64,000 nucleotides of DNA, taken from positions 434,001 through 498,000 of the forward strand of contig JADJJI010000004.1 of the NCBI GenBank assembly GCA_016706565.1. Direction: 5' to 3'. The notes beneath the pieces were generated by a model. It worked only from the letters and a program-made list of their open reading frames with translations. It ran no database searches and was not told the origin of the DNA. Both the position numbers and the translations under genes were made by a program. This DNA comes from Piscinibacter sp. (GTDB taxonomy: Bacteria > Pseudomonadota > Gammaproteobacteria > Burkholderiales > Burkholderiaceae_C). Of the stretch, positions 21,879 through 29,892 are shown piece by piece; position 1 is the first letter of the stretch, and each line of letters starts with the position of its first letter.

Positions 21879-22483
21879 CGTTGCCGCCGCTGCACGAGCG
21901 CCTGCGCGCCGCCGCCGCCGAACTGCAGTCCGATCGTGTCTCGCTGGCCGAAATGGCAGCGGCTCACGGCCCGGCCGCGCAGGGCACGTTGCTGGTGCTG
22001 ATGGCCGTGCCCTGCCTGCTGCCGGTGGCGGGCGTGGGCACGCTGCTCGGCCTGGGCCTGGTCGCAGTGGCTCTGGCCATGTGGCGCGGCCACGAACTGG
22101 TGTGCCTGCCGCCGCGCGTGGCGGGCATGGCCTTGCCGCGCCAGGGTGCTCAGCGCGTGCTGGGGCTGATGGCCGGCTTCTATGACTTTGCTTCACGTTG
22201 GTCGCGGGAGCGGCTCACCCACCTCGTGCGAACCGGCAGTTGCCGCTGGCTCGCGACCGGCGTGGGCGCGATGGCCGTGCTCATCGTTCTGCCGATCCCG
22301 TTCGGCAACGTGCTGCCGGCGCTGGCGCTCACCGCGTTCGGCCTGGGCATGGTGTTCCGTGACGGCGTGGCGGTGCTGCTGGGTGCCGTGTTCGGGGTGC
22401 TCGCCCTCGCGTTCACTGCGGGCCTGGGGCTGGCCGCCTGGCACTGGGGCGGCGAGGGGCTGACGGCGTGGCTCGCCGCATGA
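21875..22483 (+). CDS. ExoD family membrane protein
   Basis: The 202-residue protein opens with an amphipathic region LHERLRAAAAELQSDRVSLAEMAAAHG. The ExoD core GTLLVLMAVPCLLPVAGVGTLLGLGLVAVAL follows, with the C-terminal helices VLIVLPIPFGNVLPALALTAFGLGMVFRDG. ExoD affects exopolysaccharide synthesis and alkaline sensitivity in rhizobia. Its ATG overlaps the TerB-like stop by four bases. The biochemical role is not established. Confidence 0.85.
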   Translation: MTLPPLHERLRAAAAELQSDRVSLAEMAAAHGPAAQGTLLVLMAVPCLLPVAGVGTLLGLGLVAVALAMWRGHELVCLPPRVAGMALPRQGAQRVLGLMAGFYDFASRWSRERLTHLVRTGSCRWLATGVGAMAVLIVLPIPFGNVLPALALTAFGLGMVFRDGVAVLLGAVFGVLALAFTAGLGLAAWHWGGEGLTAWLAA

Positions 22484-22508
22484 CGCCGGCCCGGCGCCTG
22501 CGGTGCCG

Positions 22509-23492
22509 ATGAGCACATTCCTCGACCCGGCGATCCTGTTCTTCGTGTTCGGCCTGCTGGCCGGCGGGCTGCGCTCCAACCTGGAGATCCCGCCGCCCAT
22601 CGCGCGATTCCTGTCGCTGTACCTGCTGATGGCGCTGGGCCTGAAGGGTGGTTTCGCGCTCGCCGCCTCGGGCCTGACAGCCCAGGTCTCGGTCAGCCTG
22701 CTCGCCGCACTCGGCCTGGCCGTGGTCGTGCCGGCGCTCGGCTACGGGCTGCTGCGGCGCTTCCTGAACGGCTTCGACGCCGCGGCGATCGCCGCCACCT
22801 ACGGCTCGGTCAGCGCGGTGACCTTCATCACCGCGGTGCAGTACCTCGACACCCACGCCGTGGCCTATGGCGGTCACATGGCCGCGGCGATGGCACTGAT
22901 GGAGTCGCCGGCCATCGTGATGGCCGTGCTGCTGGCGAACATGGTGCGCCAGCGTGAGCGCCGCGCTGCCGGCATGGCGCCCGACGCCGCGCATCCCGCG
23001 CCCTCGCTGCGCCGCATCCTCCACGAGTCGTTCACCGATGGCGCGCAATTGCTGCTGCTCGGCGCGATGGCTGTGGGCATCCTCACCGGCGAGGCCGGGC
23101 AGGCGGCGATGAAGCCGTTCGCCAGCGATCTGTTCAAGGGCATGCTCGCCTTCTTCCTGCTCGACATGGGCCTGCTCGCCGCGCGCCACATGGGCGACCT
23201 GCGCGGCAAGTCGCCGTGGCTGCTCGCCTACGCGCTGCTCGGGCCGCTGGTGCACGCCACGCTGGCGCTGGGGCTGGCCGCGGTGCTGGGCCTGCCGCCG
23301 GGCAACGGTGCACTGCTGATGGTGCTGGCGGCCAGCGCGTCCTACATCGCCGTGCCGGCGGTGGTGCGGGTGGCGATCCCGGAGGCCAACCCGTCGCTGT
23401 ACGTCGGCATGTCGCTCGGGCTGACCTTCCCGTTCAACATCCTGCTGGGCATTCCGCTGTACGTGGGCGTGGCTCAGCGCGTGCTGGGGTGA
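22509..23492 (+). CDS. SbtA-like sodium-dependent bicarbonate transporter
   Basis: The 327-residue permease has about ten TM segments in the SbtA (DUF897) pattern: FLDPAILFFVFGLLAG, YLLMALGLKGGFALA, YGSVSAVTFITAVQYL, MESPAIVMAVLLAN and LLMVLAASASYIAVPAVVRVAIPEANPS. SbtA imports bicarbonate with sodium. No SbtB PII-like partner is adjacent. The gene is last in the operon that begins at 20390 and ends 6 bases before a converging acyltransferase. ATG 22509 was preferred over GTG 22503. A link to carbon dioxide released by formate oxidation next door is speculation. Confidence 0.82.
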   Translation: MSTFLDPAILFFVFGLLAGGLRSNLEIPPPIARFLSLYLLMALGLKGGFALAASGLTAQVSVSLLAALGLAVVVPALGYGLLRRFLNGFDAAAIAATYGSVSAVTFITAVQYLDTHAVAYGGHMAAAMALMESPAIVMAVLLANMVRQRERRAAGMAPDAAHPAPSLRRILHESFTDGAQLLLLGAMAVGILTGEAGQAAMKPFASDLFKGMLAFFLLDMGLLAARHMGDLRGKSPWLLAYALLGPLVHATLALGLAAVLGLPPGNGALLMVLAASASYIAVPAVVRVAIPEANPSLYVGMSLGLTFPFNILLGIPLYVGVAQRVLG

Positions 23493-23498
23493 ATGCGC

Positions 23499-24089
23499 TC
23501 ATTGCGCGTCGAACTGGTCCGCGTTGCGGCCCTTGATGCCGGCGTAGAAGCGCTTGACCTCCTCCATGTCGCGCTCGATGTCACCGGTGGGCGTGAACAG
23601 CGGCCCGAGGCCTGCGACCTTGCGTTCGTAGTCCATGTAGGCGAGCACGATGGGCACTTTCGCTTCCAGCGCGATGAAGTAGAAGCCGGTCTTCCACTGC
23701 CGCGTACGGCCGCGCGTGCCTTCGGGCGGCACCACGAGCTGAAGCGGCCCGTCGGCTTCGCGCAGCGCCTGCGCGGAGGCGGCGACGAGGTTGTTGGCCT
23801 TCGAGCGATCCACCGCGATGCCGCCCAGCCAGCGCATCAGCGCGCCGAAGGGCGGGCCGAACAGGCTGGCCTTGCCCATCCAGTACAGGTTCAGGTGCAG
23901 TGCGAAGCCGACCATCAGCGTGTACGGCAGGTCCCAGTTGCTGGTGTGCGGGGCGGCGATGAGCACCGACTTGCGCGCGTTGTCGGGCAGCGTGCCCTCG
24001 ACCTTCCAGCCGGCGAGCTTCAGGTAGCTCAGCGACAGGGCGCGCAGGAGGGTGTTGACCACCGGGGTGCTGAAGAGGGTGCGGTGCAT
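23499..24089 (-). CDS. 1-acylglycerol-phosphate acyltransferase-like protein
   Basis: The 196-residue protein has the PlsC-type motifs HTSNWD (HX4D catalytic pair) and PEGTRGR, and a fold of about family length. FYFIALEAKVPIVLAYMDY is the usual motif IV region. It probably transfers an acyl chain to a lipid acceptor on the inner membrane. ATG 24089 was chosen; ATG 24119 would add ten residues without a better ribosome site. It follows the CoA transferase gene on the same strand with a 76-base gap. Confidence 0.85.
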   Translation of the reverse strand: MHRTLFSTPVVNTLLRALSLSYLKLAGWKVEGTLPDNARKSVLIAAPHTSNWDLPYTLMVGFALHLNLYWMGKASLFGPPFGALMRWLGGIAVDRSKANNLVAASAQALREADGPLQLVVPPEGTRGRTRQWKTGFYFIALEAKVPIVLAYMDYERKVAGLGPLFTPTGDIERDMEEVKRFYAGIKGRNADQFDAQ

Positions 24090-24165
24090 GAACTGCTCAG
24101 ATGCCGGCGGGTGCGGCATTGTGGGCCCGCGCCAGCGCTGTCGCCGGCGCGCGGCTTGAGCGCCG

Positions 24166-25392
24166 TCAGACGGCGTTCGATTCGCCGGCCAGGGCGATCA
24201 CGCCGGCCTCGGCGAGGGCGGCGATGTCCGCCTCGGCATAACCCAGTTCGCGCAGCACGGCGCGGGTGTCCTCGCCCAGCGCCGGCGGCCCGTCGCGCAC
24301 GGCCAGCCGTTGCCCGTCCATCGTCAGCGGCAACAGCGGCGCCCGCGTGTCGAAGGCGCGGCCGGCGGCGCTGGCGTCGGCCGGCACATGCAGCGGCGCC
24401 AGGCCGCCAGTGGCCGCGAGGTGCGGGTCGTCGAACAGCTCCTGCGGCTGGGTGATCGGCGCGTAGGGCAGGCCGTTCGCCTCGAAGCGCGCCGCCAGCT
24501 CGGCGGCGGTGAAGGGCGCAAAGCGCTCGCGCAGCGCAGGCAGCAGCCAGTCGCGTGCGCGCACGCGCTCGTTGTTGCTCGACAGCCGCGCGTCGGCGAG
24601 CAGGTCGGCGAAGCCGAAGGCGCGGCACATCGCCGCCCACTGCGTGTCGCTCACCGCGGCGAGGAAGATCTGCGCGCCGTCCTTCACCGTGAACACGTCG
24701 TACACCGCCCAGGCGCTGATGCGGCTGGGCATGGGCGCGGCGGGCTGCCCGGTGACGGCGAACTGCATCATGTGCTGCGCCATCAGCAGCACGTTGTTCT
24801 CGAACAGCGCGCTCTGCACCGCCTGCCCGCGGCCGGTGTGCACGCGCTGCAGCAGCGCGGCCAGCGCGCCGATGGCGCCGAACGTGCCGCCCATGATGTC
24901 GTTCACGCTGGTGCCGGCGCGCAGCGGCCGGCCTTCGGGGCCGGTCATGTAGGCCAGGCCGCCCATCATCTGCACCACCTCGTCGAGCGCGGTACGCTGT
25001 TCGTAGGGGCCGGGCAGGAAACCCTTGTGAGAGACGTGAACCAGGCGCGGGTTCAGCCGCTGCAGAACGTCGGCGCCGAGGCCGAGCGAGGCCATCGTGC
25101 CGGCCTTGAAGTTCTCGCTGAACACGTCGGCGCCGGCGATCAGCTTGAGCACGATCTCGCGGCCGCGCGGGTCCTTCGCGTCGACCGCCAGGCTCTTCTT
25201 GTTGCGGTTGAACATCGGGAAGAAGCCCGCGCCCGAGCCGAGCAGGCGTCGCGTGGAGTCGCCGGCCAGCGGTTCGACCTTGATGACCTCGGCGCCCAGG
25301 TCGGCCAGGATCATCCCGCAGGTCGGGCCCATCACCATGTGGGTGAACTCGACGACGCGGATGCCGGAAAGTGGCAGTGGGGATTCGTTCAA
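24166..25392 (-). CDS. CaiB/BaiF family (class III) CoA transferase
   Basis: The 408-residue enzyme matches family III CoA transferases: VVEFTHMVMGPTCGMILADLGAEVIKVE, then FNRNKKSLAVDAKDPRGR, DVFSENFKAGTM and TALDEVVQMMGGLAYMTG. The last contains the Asp that forms the acyl anhydride. The substrate cannot be told; formyl-CoA, succinyl-CoA and carnitine-type members share these motifs. It starts 10 bases after the lipoprotein gene of the PqqB-like operon and may be co-transcribed. Confidence 0.9.
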   Translation of the reverse strand: MNESPLPLSGIRVVEFTHMVMGPTCGMILADLGAEVIKVEPLAGDSTRRLLGSGAGFFPMFNRNKKSLAVDAKDPRGREIVLKLIAGADVFSENFKAGTMASLGLGADVLQRLNPRLVHVSHKGFLPGPYEQRTALDEVVQMMGGLAYMTGPEGRPLRAGTSVNDIMGGTFGAIGALAALLQRVHTGRGQAVQSALFENNVLLMAQHMMQFAVTGQPAAPMPSRISAWAVYDVFTVKDGAQIFLAAVSDTQWAAMCRAFGFADLLADARLSSNNERVRARDWLLPALRERFAPFTAAELAARFEANGLPYAPITQPQELFDDPHLAATGGLAPLHVPADASAAGRAFDTRAPLLPLTMDGQRLAVRDGPPALGEDTRAVLRELGYAEADIAALAEAGVIALAGESNAV

Positions 25393-25402
25393 TCGGGAGC
25401 CG

Positions 25403-26098
25403 TCAATGAAAGTCGACGAGCTCCATTGTCAGCTTTCCGCCGGTGAGGAAGGTCGACTCGGCCGGCTCCTCGCGCAGCAGCTTCACGAGGCCGGCGCCGG
25501 GGCAGTACCACTCGGTGGTGGTCAGCGCCATGTCCTTCCAGCCGACCACCGGGTCGGCGAACAGGCGCAGCGCGGCCACGCCCTTCACGCGCACGCAGTT
25601 CTCGAAGTTTCCAGCCCGTGTGGCGAGCTTCTCGCCGAGTGCCTCGATCGTGTAGTTCATCGGCACGGCCGGGTGGCTGTGGCGGATCTCGGGCGGGAAC
25701 TCCTGGCGCCGCCGCAGCAGGTAGGCCGTGGTGCTGGCGCGCCAGGTGGTGCCCACCGCCACCGGCGCCTTGAGCACGAAGCGCGGCTCCTTGTCGGGAA
25801 GCGGCGTCTCGTCGAGCTCGCTCTTGCTGGCCACGCGGTAGATGCCTGTCGCGTCGCTGCGCAGCCAGTACTCGATGCCCGAATCACTGCGCCGCCGCCA
25901 GGCGCGACCAGAGTCGAGACTGTCGCTGCCCAGCGTCTCGATGATCCGCGGCTCGTGCTCGACGACCTTGTTCTCCCACTCGGTGGTGATGTCGTAGTGC
26001 CAGCGGTGACCCCTGGCGAGCGGGAACAGCGAGTCGTCCTGCGGCGCGCTGCAGGAGGCCAGGCCGAGGGCCAGCGCCGCGACGAAGAGAGGCTTCAT
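25403..26098 (-). CDS. lipoprotein of unknown function
   Basis: The 231-residue protein has a lipobox (LGLASCSA) after a short signal peptide. The mature part starts SLFPLARGHRWHYDITTEW, a pattern seen in bacterial proteins of unknown function that describe a wall of beta strands. It includes TTTEWYCPGAGLVK near the end. It overlaps the preceding gene by four bases (ATGA) and is the fifth gene of the PqqB-like/TolQ/TolR operon. As an outer- or inner-leaflet lipoprotein it could be the periplasmic client or anchor of the channel complex. No firm function. Confidence 0.75.
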   Translation of the reverse strand: MKPLFVAALALGLASCSAPQDDSLFPLARGHRWHYDITTEWENKVVEHEPRIIETLGSDSLDSGRAWRRRSDSGIEYWLRSDATGIYRVASKSELDETPLPDKEPRFVLKAPVAVGTTWRASTTAYLLRRRQEFPPEIRHSHPAVPMNYTIEALGEKLATRAGNFENCVRVKGVAALRLFADPVVGWKDMALTTTEWYCPGAGLVKLLREEPAESTFLTGGKLTMELVDFH

Positions 26099-26589
26099 TT
26101 CTCGGGCAGCTGCGGCACGGGCAGGTCGCGGATCTTCACGTTCTGTTCGTCGCTGCCCGGACGCAGCCACGAGAAGCCCTTCGGCCCGATCTTCGGCTCG
26201 GCCGTGCCCATCTGGCTGACGCCCTGGCGCACCTTCTTCAGTCCTTCGTTGAGCAGCGCGTGCAGGTCCTTCGCATAGGGCAGCCGGTAGGCACGCGGCT
26301 GCGCCGAGGGCTTGCCGTCCTCCAGCGCGTTGACCCACACGTACAGTGCGCCCTTGCTCTTCGAGGTCGGCTCCTCGATCACCGCGGCGAGCAGCACGAA
26401 GCGCTCGGGCAGCGCATCGGCGCTCGGCCAGCCCCACATGCCGTGCACCTGGTCGTCGGCGTAGAAGTAGAAGCCGGTCACGCCCGCCACCAGCAGCGCG
26501 CGCAGCCACATCGGCCAGCGCGACCACAGCAGCGCCAGCACGCACAGCAGCGCGAGGGCGGCGAAACTCAGCACGACGGTGGTCGTCAT
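26095..26589 (-). CDS. small membrane protein of unknown function
   Basis: The 164-residue protein has two N-terminal TM helices (VVLSFAALALLCVLALLW and LRALLVAGVTGFYFYA). A soluble domain follows, with ALPERFVLLAAVIEEPTSKSKGALYVWVNALEDGKPSAQPRAYRLPY and YAKDLHALLNEGLKKVRQG. Start and stop overlap both neighbours by four bases, so it belongs to the same translational unit as the TolR-like and lipoprotein genes. I do not recognise the family; it is likely a partner of the channel complex. Confidence 0.7.
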   Translation of the reverse strand: MTTTVVLSFAALALLCVLALLWSRWPMWLRALLVAGVTGFYFYADDQVHGMWGWPSADALPERFVLLAAVIEEPTSKSKGALYVWVNALEDGKPSAQPRAYRLPYAKDLHALLNEGLKKVRQGVSQMGTAEPKIGPKGFSWLRPGSDEQNVKIRDLPVPQLPEK

Positions 26590-27191
26590 AGGCGTTGCAC
26601 CAGGGTCTTGGGGAGCGTGTTGACGTTGGTCACCGTGCCGTCGGGCAGCACGGTGAAGCGCGCGGCGGTGGCCTCGTCGCCCTTGCGGGCGAGCGACACC
26701 GTGCCGTAGAAGACGACCTCGGCGCGCGGGTTCACCTTGATCACCGAGACGGTCGCCTCCACCGGCTGGCCGTCCTTCGAATCGTAGTAGTGCACGTTGA
26801 CGGTGAACTCGCCCGGCTCGATGCCGCGGATCGTCACCACCTCGGTGTTCAGCGGGTTGACGACCTGATTGCCGTTGATGACGATGACATCGTTGGTCAG
26901 GCCGCGATCGTCGCGGTCCAGGTGCATCAGCCCGGCCTCGCGGGCACGGAACCACACCAGGTTCGCTGCCGGGTCCTGCACCCAGGTGTCGATGTCGTTG
27001 GGGTTCATGTCCGGCCACGACACGTTGATGATGTACTCGGCCTTGGAGGGGATGTCGCCCGCCTTCAGCGCCTTCGGGTTCATCGCCAGCAGCGCGATGA
27101 TGAAGCAGAAGACGAAGGCGATCAGCATGTTGAATAACATGTCGTAGAACGGGTCGACTTCGGCCTCGCGCGAGAACCGCCTGCGGCGCAT
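26586..27191 (-). CDS. TolR/MotB-like anchor fused to a DUF2135-like periplasmic domain
   Basis: The 201-residue protein has a basic N-terminus (MRRRRFSREAEVDPF), then one TM helix DMLFNMLIAFVFCFIIALLAM, as in ExbD/TolR/MotB. The Asp before the helix (DPFYD) fits the proton-path region. Instead of an OmpA or TolR domain, residues about 50-160 look like DUF2135: DIDTWVQDPAANLVWF, LDRDDRGLTNDV and PGEFTVNVHYYD. A TolQ-like channel gene lies four bases upstream. The protein probably forms the plug and rotor/stalk of a proton-driven complex acting on an unknown periplasmic partner. The fusion is unusual. Confidence 0.72.
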   Translation of the reverse strand: MRRRRFSREAEVDPFYDMLFNMLIAFVFCFIIALLAMNPKALKAGDIPSKAEYIINVSWPDMNPNDIDTWVQDPAANLVWFRAREAGLMHLDRDDRGLTNDVIVINGNQVVNPLNTEVVTIRGIEPGEFTVNVHYYDSKDGQPVEATVSVIKVNPRAEVVFYGTVSLARKGDEATAARFTVLPDGTVTNVNTLPKTLVQRL

Positions 27192-27194
27192 GGC

Positions 27195-27902
27195 TCAGCG
27201 CTCCGCAGCCTGCAGGCTCAGGCCATGCCGCTGCGCATCGGCCACCAGCGTGTCGGCATAACGGTCCAGCCGCGTGAGCTGCAGGCCGAGCAGGATGTTG
27301 CCGACCAGGCCCACCATGGTGGTCAGCAGCGCCACGCCCAGGCCGGTGGTCAGGCTGCGCAGGAGGTCCTGCGACTGCGAGGCATCGAAACTCTGGATCT
27401 GTCCGATCTGGATGGCCAGGATCGAGAAGCCGATCACCTTGCCCAGAAGCCCGAGCTTGAGCTGGATGCCGTTGACCCACCAGGCGGTGTGGTGCGGGCC
27501 GTGGGTGCGCTCGAGCAGCAGGTCCAGTGGCGCACCCGTGTCGCGCGGCGCGCTGCGCAGCGCGGCCCAGTACTCGGCGGCCCAGCCGGGCTCATCGTGG
27601 TTGCCACCAGTGCGATCGCGCTCCAGCCAATGGCGCTGCTGCTGCAGTTCGCGCGAACGTGCGCCGCACCAGATCGTCGAGGCGAAGAAGACGACGATGA
27701 TGACCAGCGTGAGGCCGGTCGGGTCGGAGCTGAGCAGCAGCGCCCACACGCCGCGCCCGCCGAGCAGCCACGCCGCGAAAGCGAGCATGCCGGCCAGCGC
27801 GAACCACTCGAGCCAGATCGGCTCCACCAGCGCTTGACCCAGCGGTCGCCGCGGGGCCGGCTTCGCCGGTCCGCTGCCGGCGGCGCTACGGGGGGGATTC
27901 AC
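27195..27902 (-). CDS. MotA/TolQ/ExbB-like proton channel protein
   Basis: The 235-residue protein has TM segments LEWFALAGMLAFAAWLL and LTLVIIVVFFASTIWCG. The family-typical pair is GLLGKVIGFSILAIQIG and RSLTTGLGVALLTTMVGLVGNILLGLQL, the last being the conserved pore helix region. GTG 27902 overlaps the PqqB-like stop (GTGA), and the gene runs straight into the TolR-like partner. The two should form the stator/channel pair of an inner-membrane proton-driven complex. No flagellar, Tol-Pal or TonB genes are nearby. Confidence 0.8.
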   Translation of the reverse strand: MNPPRSAAGSGPAKPAPRRPLGQALVEPIWLEWFALAGMLAFAAWLLGGRGVWALLLSSDPTGLTLVIIVVFFASTIWCGARSRELQQQRHWLERDRTGGNHDEPGWAAEYWAALRSAPRDTGAPLDLLLERTHGPHHTAWWVNGIQLKLGLLGKVIGFSILAIQIGQIQSFDASQSQDLLRSLTTGLGVALLTTMVGLVGNILLGLQLTRLDRYADTLVADAQRHGLSLQAAER

Positions 27903-28717
27903 AGTTCTATCTCCATGCCGTCGTAGGCCAGTTCGATGCCGGCGGCGTGCGCGGCACGCCGTGCTTCGCTGCCGTCCTGCAGTCGCGGGTCGCAGTCGTT
28001 CAGGTGGATCAGCACCGTGCGGCGCGCGCCGAGCGCGGCCCAAGGGGTGTCGATCGGTTCATGCCCTGCGTGCAGCGGGCAGACCGAGCCATTGACCAGC
28101 AGGCAATCCGCCCCTTCCATCCACGGCAGCGCGGCGTCGCCGGGCGCGCCCGGGGAATAGACCAGGCGCTGGCCGGCCAAGCGGTCCTCGACCAGCAGCG
28201 CGATGCTGTCGCCCACGGCCGCGTCGCGGCGGTTTGGGGCGTGCGGTGCGGCCCAGCCGCCGTCGTCGACGGCGATCAGGCGCAAGGATTCCAGGCCCTC
28301 GACGCAGAACTCGCTGCTGCGCACATCGCCGGCCACCGGCAGCAGGTGCCAGCGCACCGCGCAGCCGCCGTCGAGCAGGCCGGGCGGCAGCAGCCGCTGG
28401 GTGAGCGCCTCGAAGACGCCGGGCGTGGCGTACAGGTGCAAGGGCTGCGCGCGGCCGAGCGCCAGCAGGCTGGCGGCATGCTCGAACTGCGCATCGAGCA
28501 GCACCACGCCGGCGATCGCGCCGGCGCTCATGGCCGACTCGATCTGCGGATGGCGTAAGGTGTCGGCAGAGCAGTTCAGCAGCAGCCAGCGGCCTTCGGC
28601 TCCGGCCACCGCCGCCGCGCCGGCGGACCGCTGCGCAAGGGGTCGCGCAGCCGATGCGCCGGGTTCACACTGGAGGCATGCCGCACGGCCTGCCGAGCCG
28701 AGCACGAGGATTTTCAT
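27899..28717 (-). CDS. PqqB-like metallo-beta-lactamase-fold protein, degenerate
   Basis: The 272-residue protein aligns end to end with PqqB, including MKILVLGSA, VVLLDAQFEHAASLL, YATPGVFEALTQ and the final AYDGMEIEL. It lacks the PqqB signature after the first strand (GGGFPQWNC-type) and has HLNDCDP where PqqB has HINNTNP. Metal ligands are therefore altered, and the true hydroxylase role of PqqB is unlikely. It heads an operon with TolQ/TolR-like genes. It is divergent from a second degenerate metallo-beta-lactamase-fold gene of the quinoprotein family, and a sigma-54 promoter precedes it. Confidence 0.75.
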   Translation of the reverse strand: MKILVLGSAGRAACLQCEPGASAARPLAQRSAGAAAVAGAEGRWLLLNCSADTLRHPQIESAMSAGAIAGVVLLDAQFEHAASLLALGRAQPLHLYATPGVFEALTQRLLPPGLLDGGCAVRWHLLPVAGDVRSSEFCVEGLESLRLIAVDDGGWAAPHAPNRRDAAVGDSIALLVEDRLAGQRLVYSPGAPGDAALPWMEGADCLLVNGSVCPLHAGHEPIDTPWAALGARRTVLIHLNDCDPRLQDGSEARRAAHAAGIELAYDGMEIEL

Positions 28718-28771
28718 GTTCTTGGGATCTTTTCGCTGCACGAGGCCACGCACGAGCGCTGCGTGCGAAGT

Positions 28772-28786
28772 TGCAAGAGCCATGCC
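28772..28786 (-). promoter_or_regulatory. sigma-54 (-24/-12) promoter of the PqqB-like/TolQ/TolR operon
   Basis: On the minus strand GGCAT-GGCTC-TTGCA matches GGCAC-N5-TTGCA with one change and exact spacing. Transcription would start near 28761, giving a leader of about 44 bases before ATG 28717. An AcoR-like activator is encoded 1.1 kb away. Confidence 0.65.
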
Positions 28787-28880
28787 TCGGGCGGCGTCGC
28801 CGCGCGAGCCCGGTGGGCCCGGGCGGGCGAGGTGGGTTGGTGCAGTGCGCTGTGTCACGCTGTTCCACGCGGGAGCAGTC

Positions 28881-29867
28881 GTGCGGGCCGCTGGCACAGG
28901 GAAATCCCGCGGTGCTGTGCGCGTCGTTGGCGCAACGCTGTCGCTGTGCTCCCTGCTGAGTACCCGGCTGGCGATGGCCGCGTGCATGGGCCTGCCGCTG
29001 CCTCCGCTCGAACCGGTGGCGCCGCAGGTGTGGCGCGTCGCGGCGGCCGAGGGCGAATCCACGCCCGACAACGGCGGCATGGTGACCGAGTCGGTACTGG
29101 TGCTCGAGCGCGACCGTCTCTGGCTGGTCGGCAGCGGCCCGACGCCGGCGCGCGGCGAGGCGCTGGCCTGCGCCATCGAGGTGGCGCTGGGCCGCAAGGT
29201 CACGGATGTCATCAACACCCGCGCCCACCCCGAGCTGGCGATGGGCAACACCGCCTTTCCTTCGGCACGTGTGTGGGCGCTGGACGACGTGGCGCGCGCC
29301 ATGGGCAAACGCTGCAGCGAGTGCCTGACGCGGCTGGCTCAGCGCATCGGCGGAGCCGGTGCGCGGCTGGACGACAGCGCGATCCGCGTGCCCGACAAGC
29401 GGCTCGGCGCGGATGGTGCGTCGCAGGGCCAGCTCGGCCCGTTCCAGTGGTGGGCGCTGCCGCGCGCCAAGGGTGAGCGCACGCTGGTGCTGCGCCTTCG
29501 CGAGCGGCCGATCGTCATCGCGCAGGGGCTGGTGTGGCCGGCTGCGGTGCCCAACCTGCGCGACACCGAATCGACGCTGATGCTCGACAGCCTGCGTGCG
29601 CTGCGCGGCATCGCCAAGGGCGCTGTCACCGTGCTCGGCGAGCAAGGGCCCACGGGCACCACCGAGGACATCAACAGCCACATGGACTACCTGGTGTCGC
29701 TGCGCGCCGCGGTGCGGGCGCGCGTGCGCAACGGTGCCGACGCGAATGCCGCCATCGAGGCGATCTCGCTGCCGATGTTCGGCAAGCGGCTGGGCAACGG
29801 CGAGATCGATGTGCTGAACCGCCAGCGCGTGTGGCGCGAGATGGAGAACGCCTCGTTCCGGCGCTGA
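28881..29867 (+). CDS. quinoprotein relay system metallohydrolase-like protein, exported
   Basis: The 328-residue protein has a signal peptide (KSRGAVRVVGATLSLCSLLSTRLAMA) and a metallo-beta-lactamase fold. It resembles the quinoprotein relay system zinc metallohydrolases that accompany PQQ-alcohol dehydrogenase and cytochrome genes. The zinc motif HxHxDH is degenerate: the site reads NTRAHPELAMGN. The metal-binding ability is therefore doubtful, as in some PQQ-linked members. GTG 28881 was chosen because GGAG lies five bases upstream and the signal peptide begins well; upstream ATG 28781 is possible. It is divergent from the PqqB-like operon. Confidence 0.68.
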   Translation: MRAAGTGKSRGAVRVVGATLSLCSLLSTRLAMAACMGLPLPPLEPVAPQVWRVAAAEGESTPDNGGMVTESVLVLERDRLWLVGSGPTPARGEALACAIEVALGRKVTDVINTRAHPELAMGNTAFPSARVWALDDVARAMGKRCSECLTRLAQRIGGAGARLDDSAIRVPDKRLGADGASQGQLGPFQWWALPRAKGERTLVLRLRERPIVIAQGLVWPAAVPNLRDTESTLMLDSLRALRGIAKGAVTVLGEQGPTGTTEDINSHMDYLVSLRAAVRARVRNGADANAAIEAISLPMFGKRLGNGEIDVLNRQRVWREMENASFRR

Positions 29868-29892
29868 GCCGCCAGCCGCGCAGGCGCGCGCC

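Noticed and set aside
28892..28907. TGGCAC sequence as a plus-strand sigma-54 promoter for the metallohydrolase-like gene
   Set aside because: The -12 half reads AATCC rather than TTGC, and it falls inside the chosen coding region.
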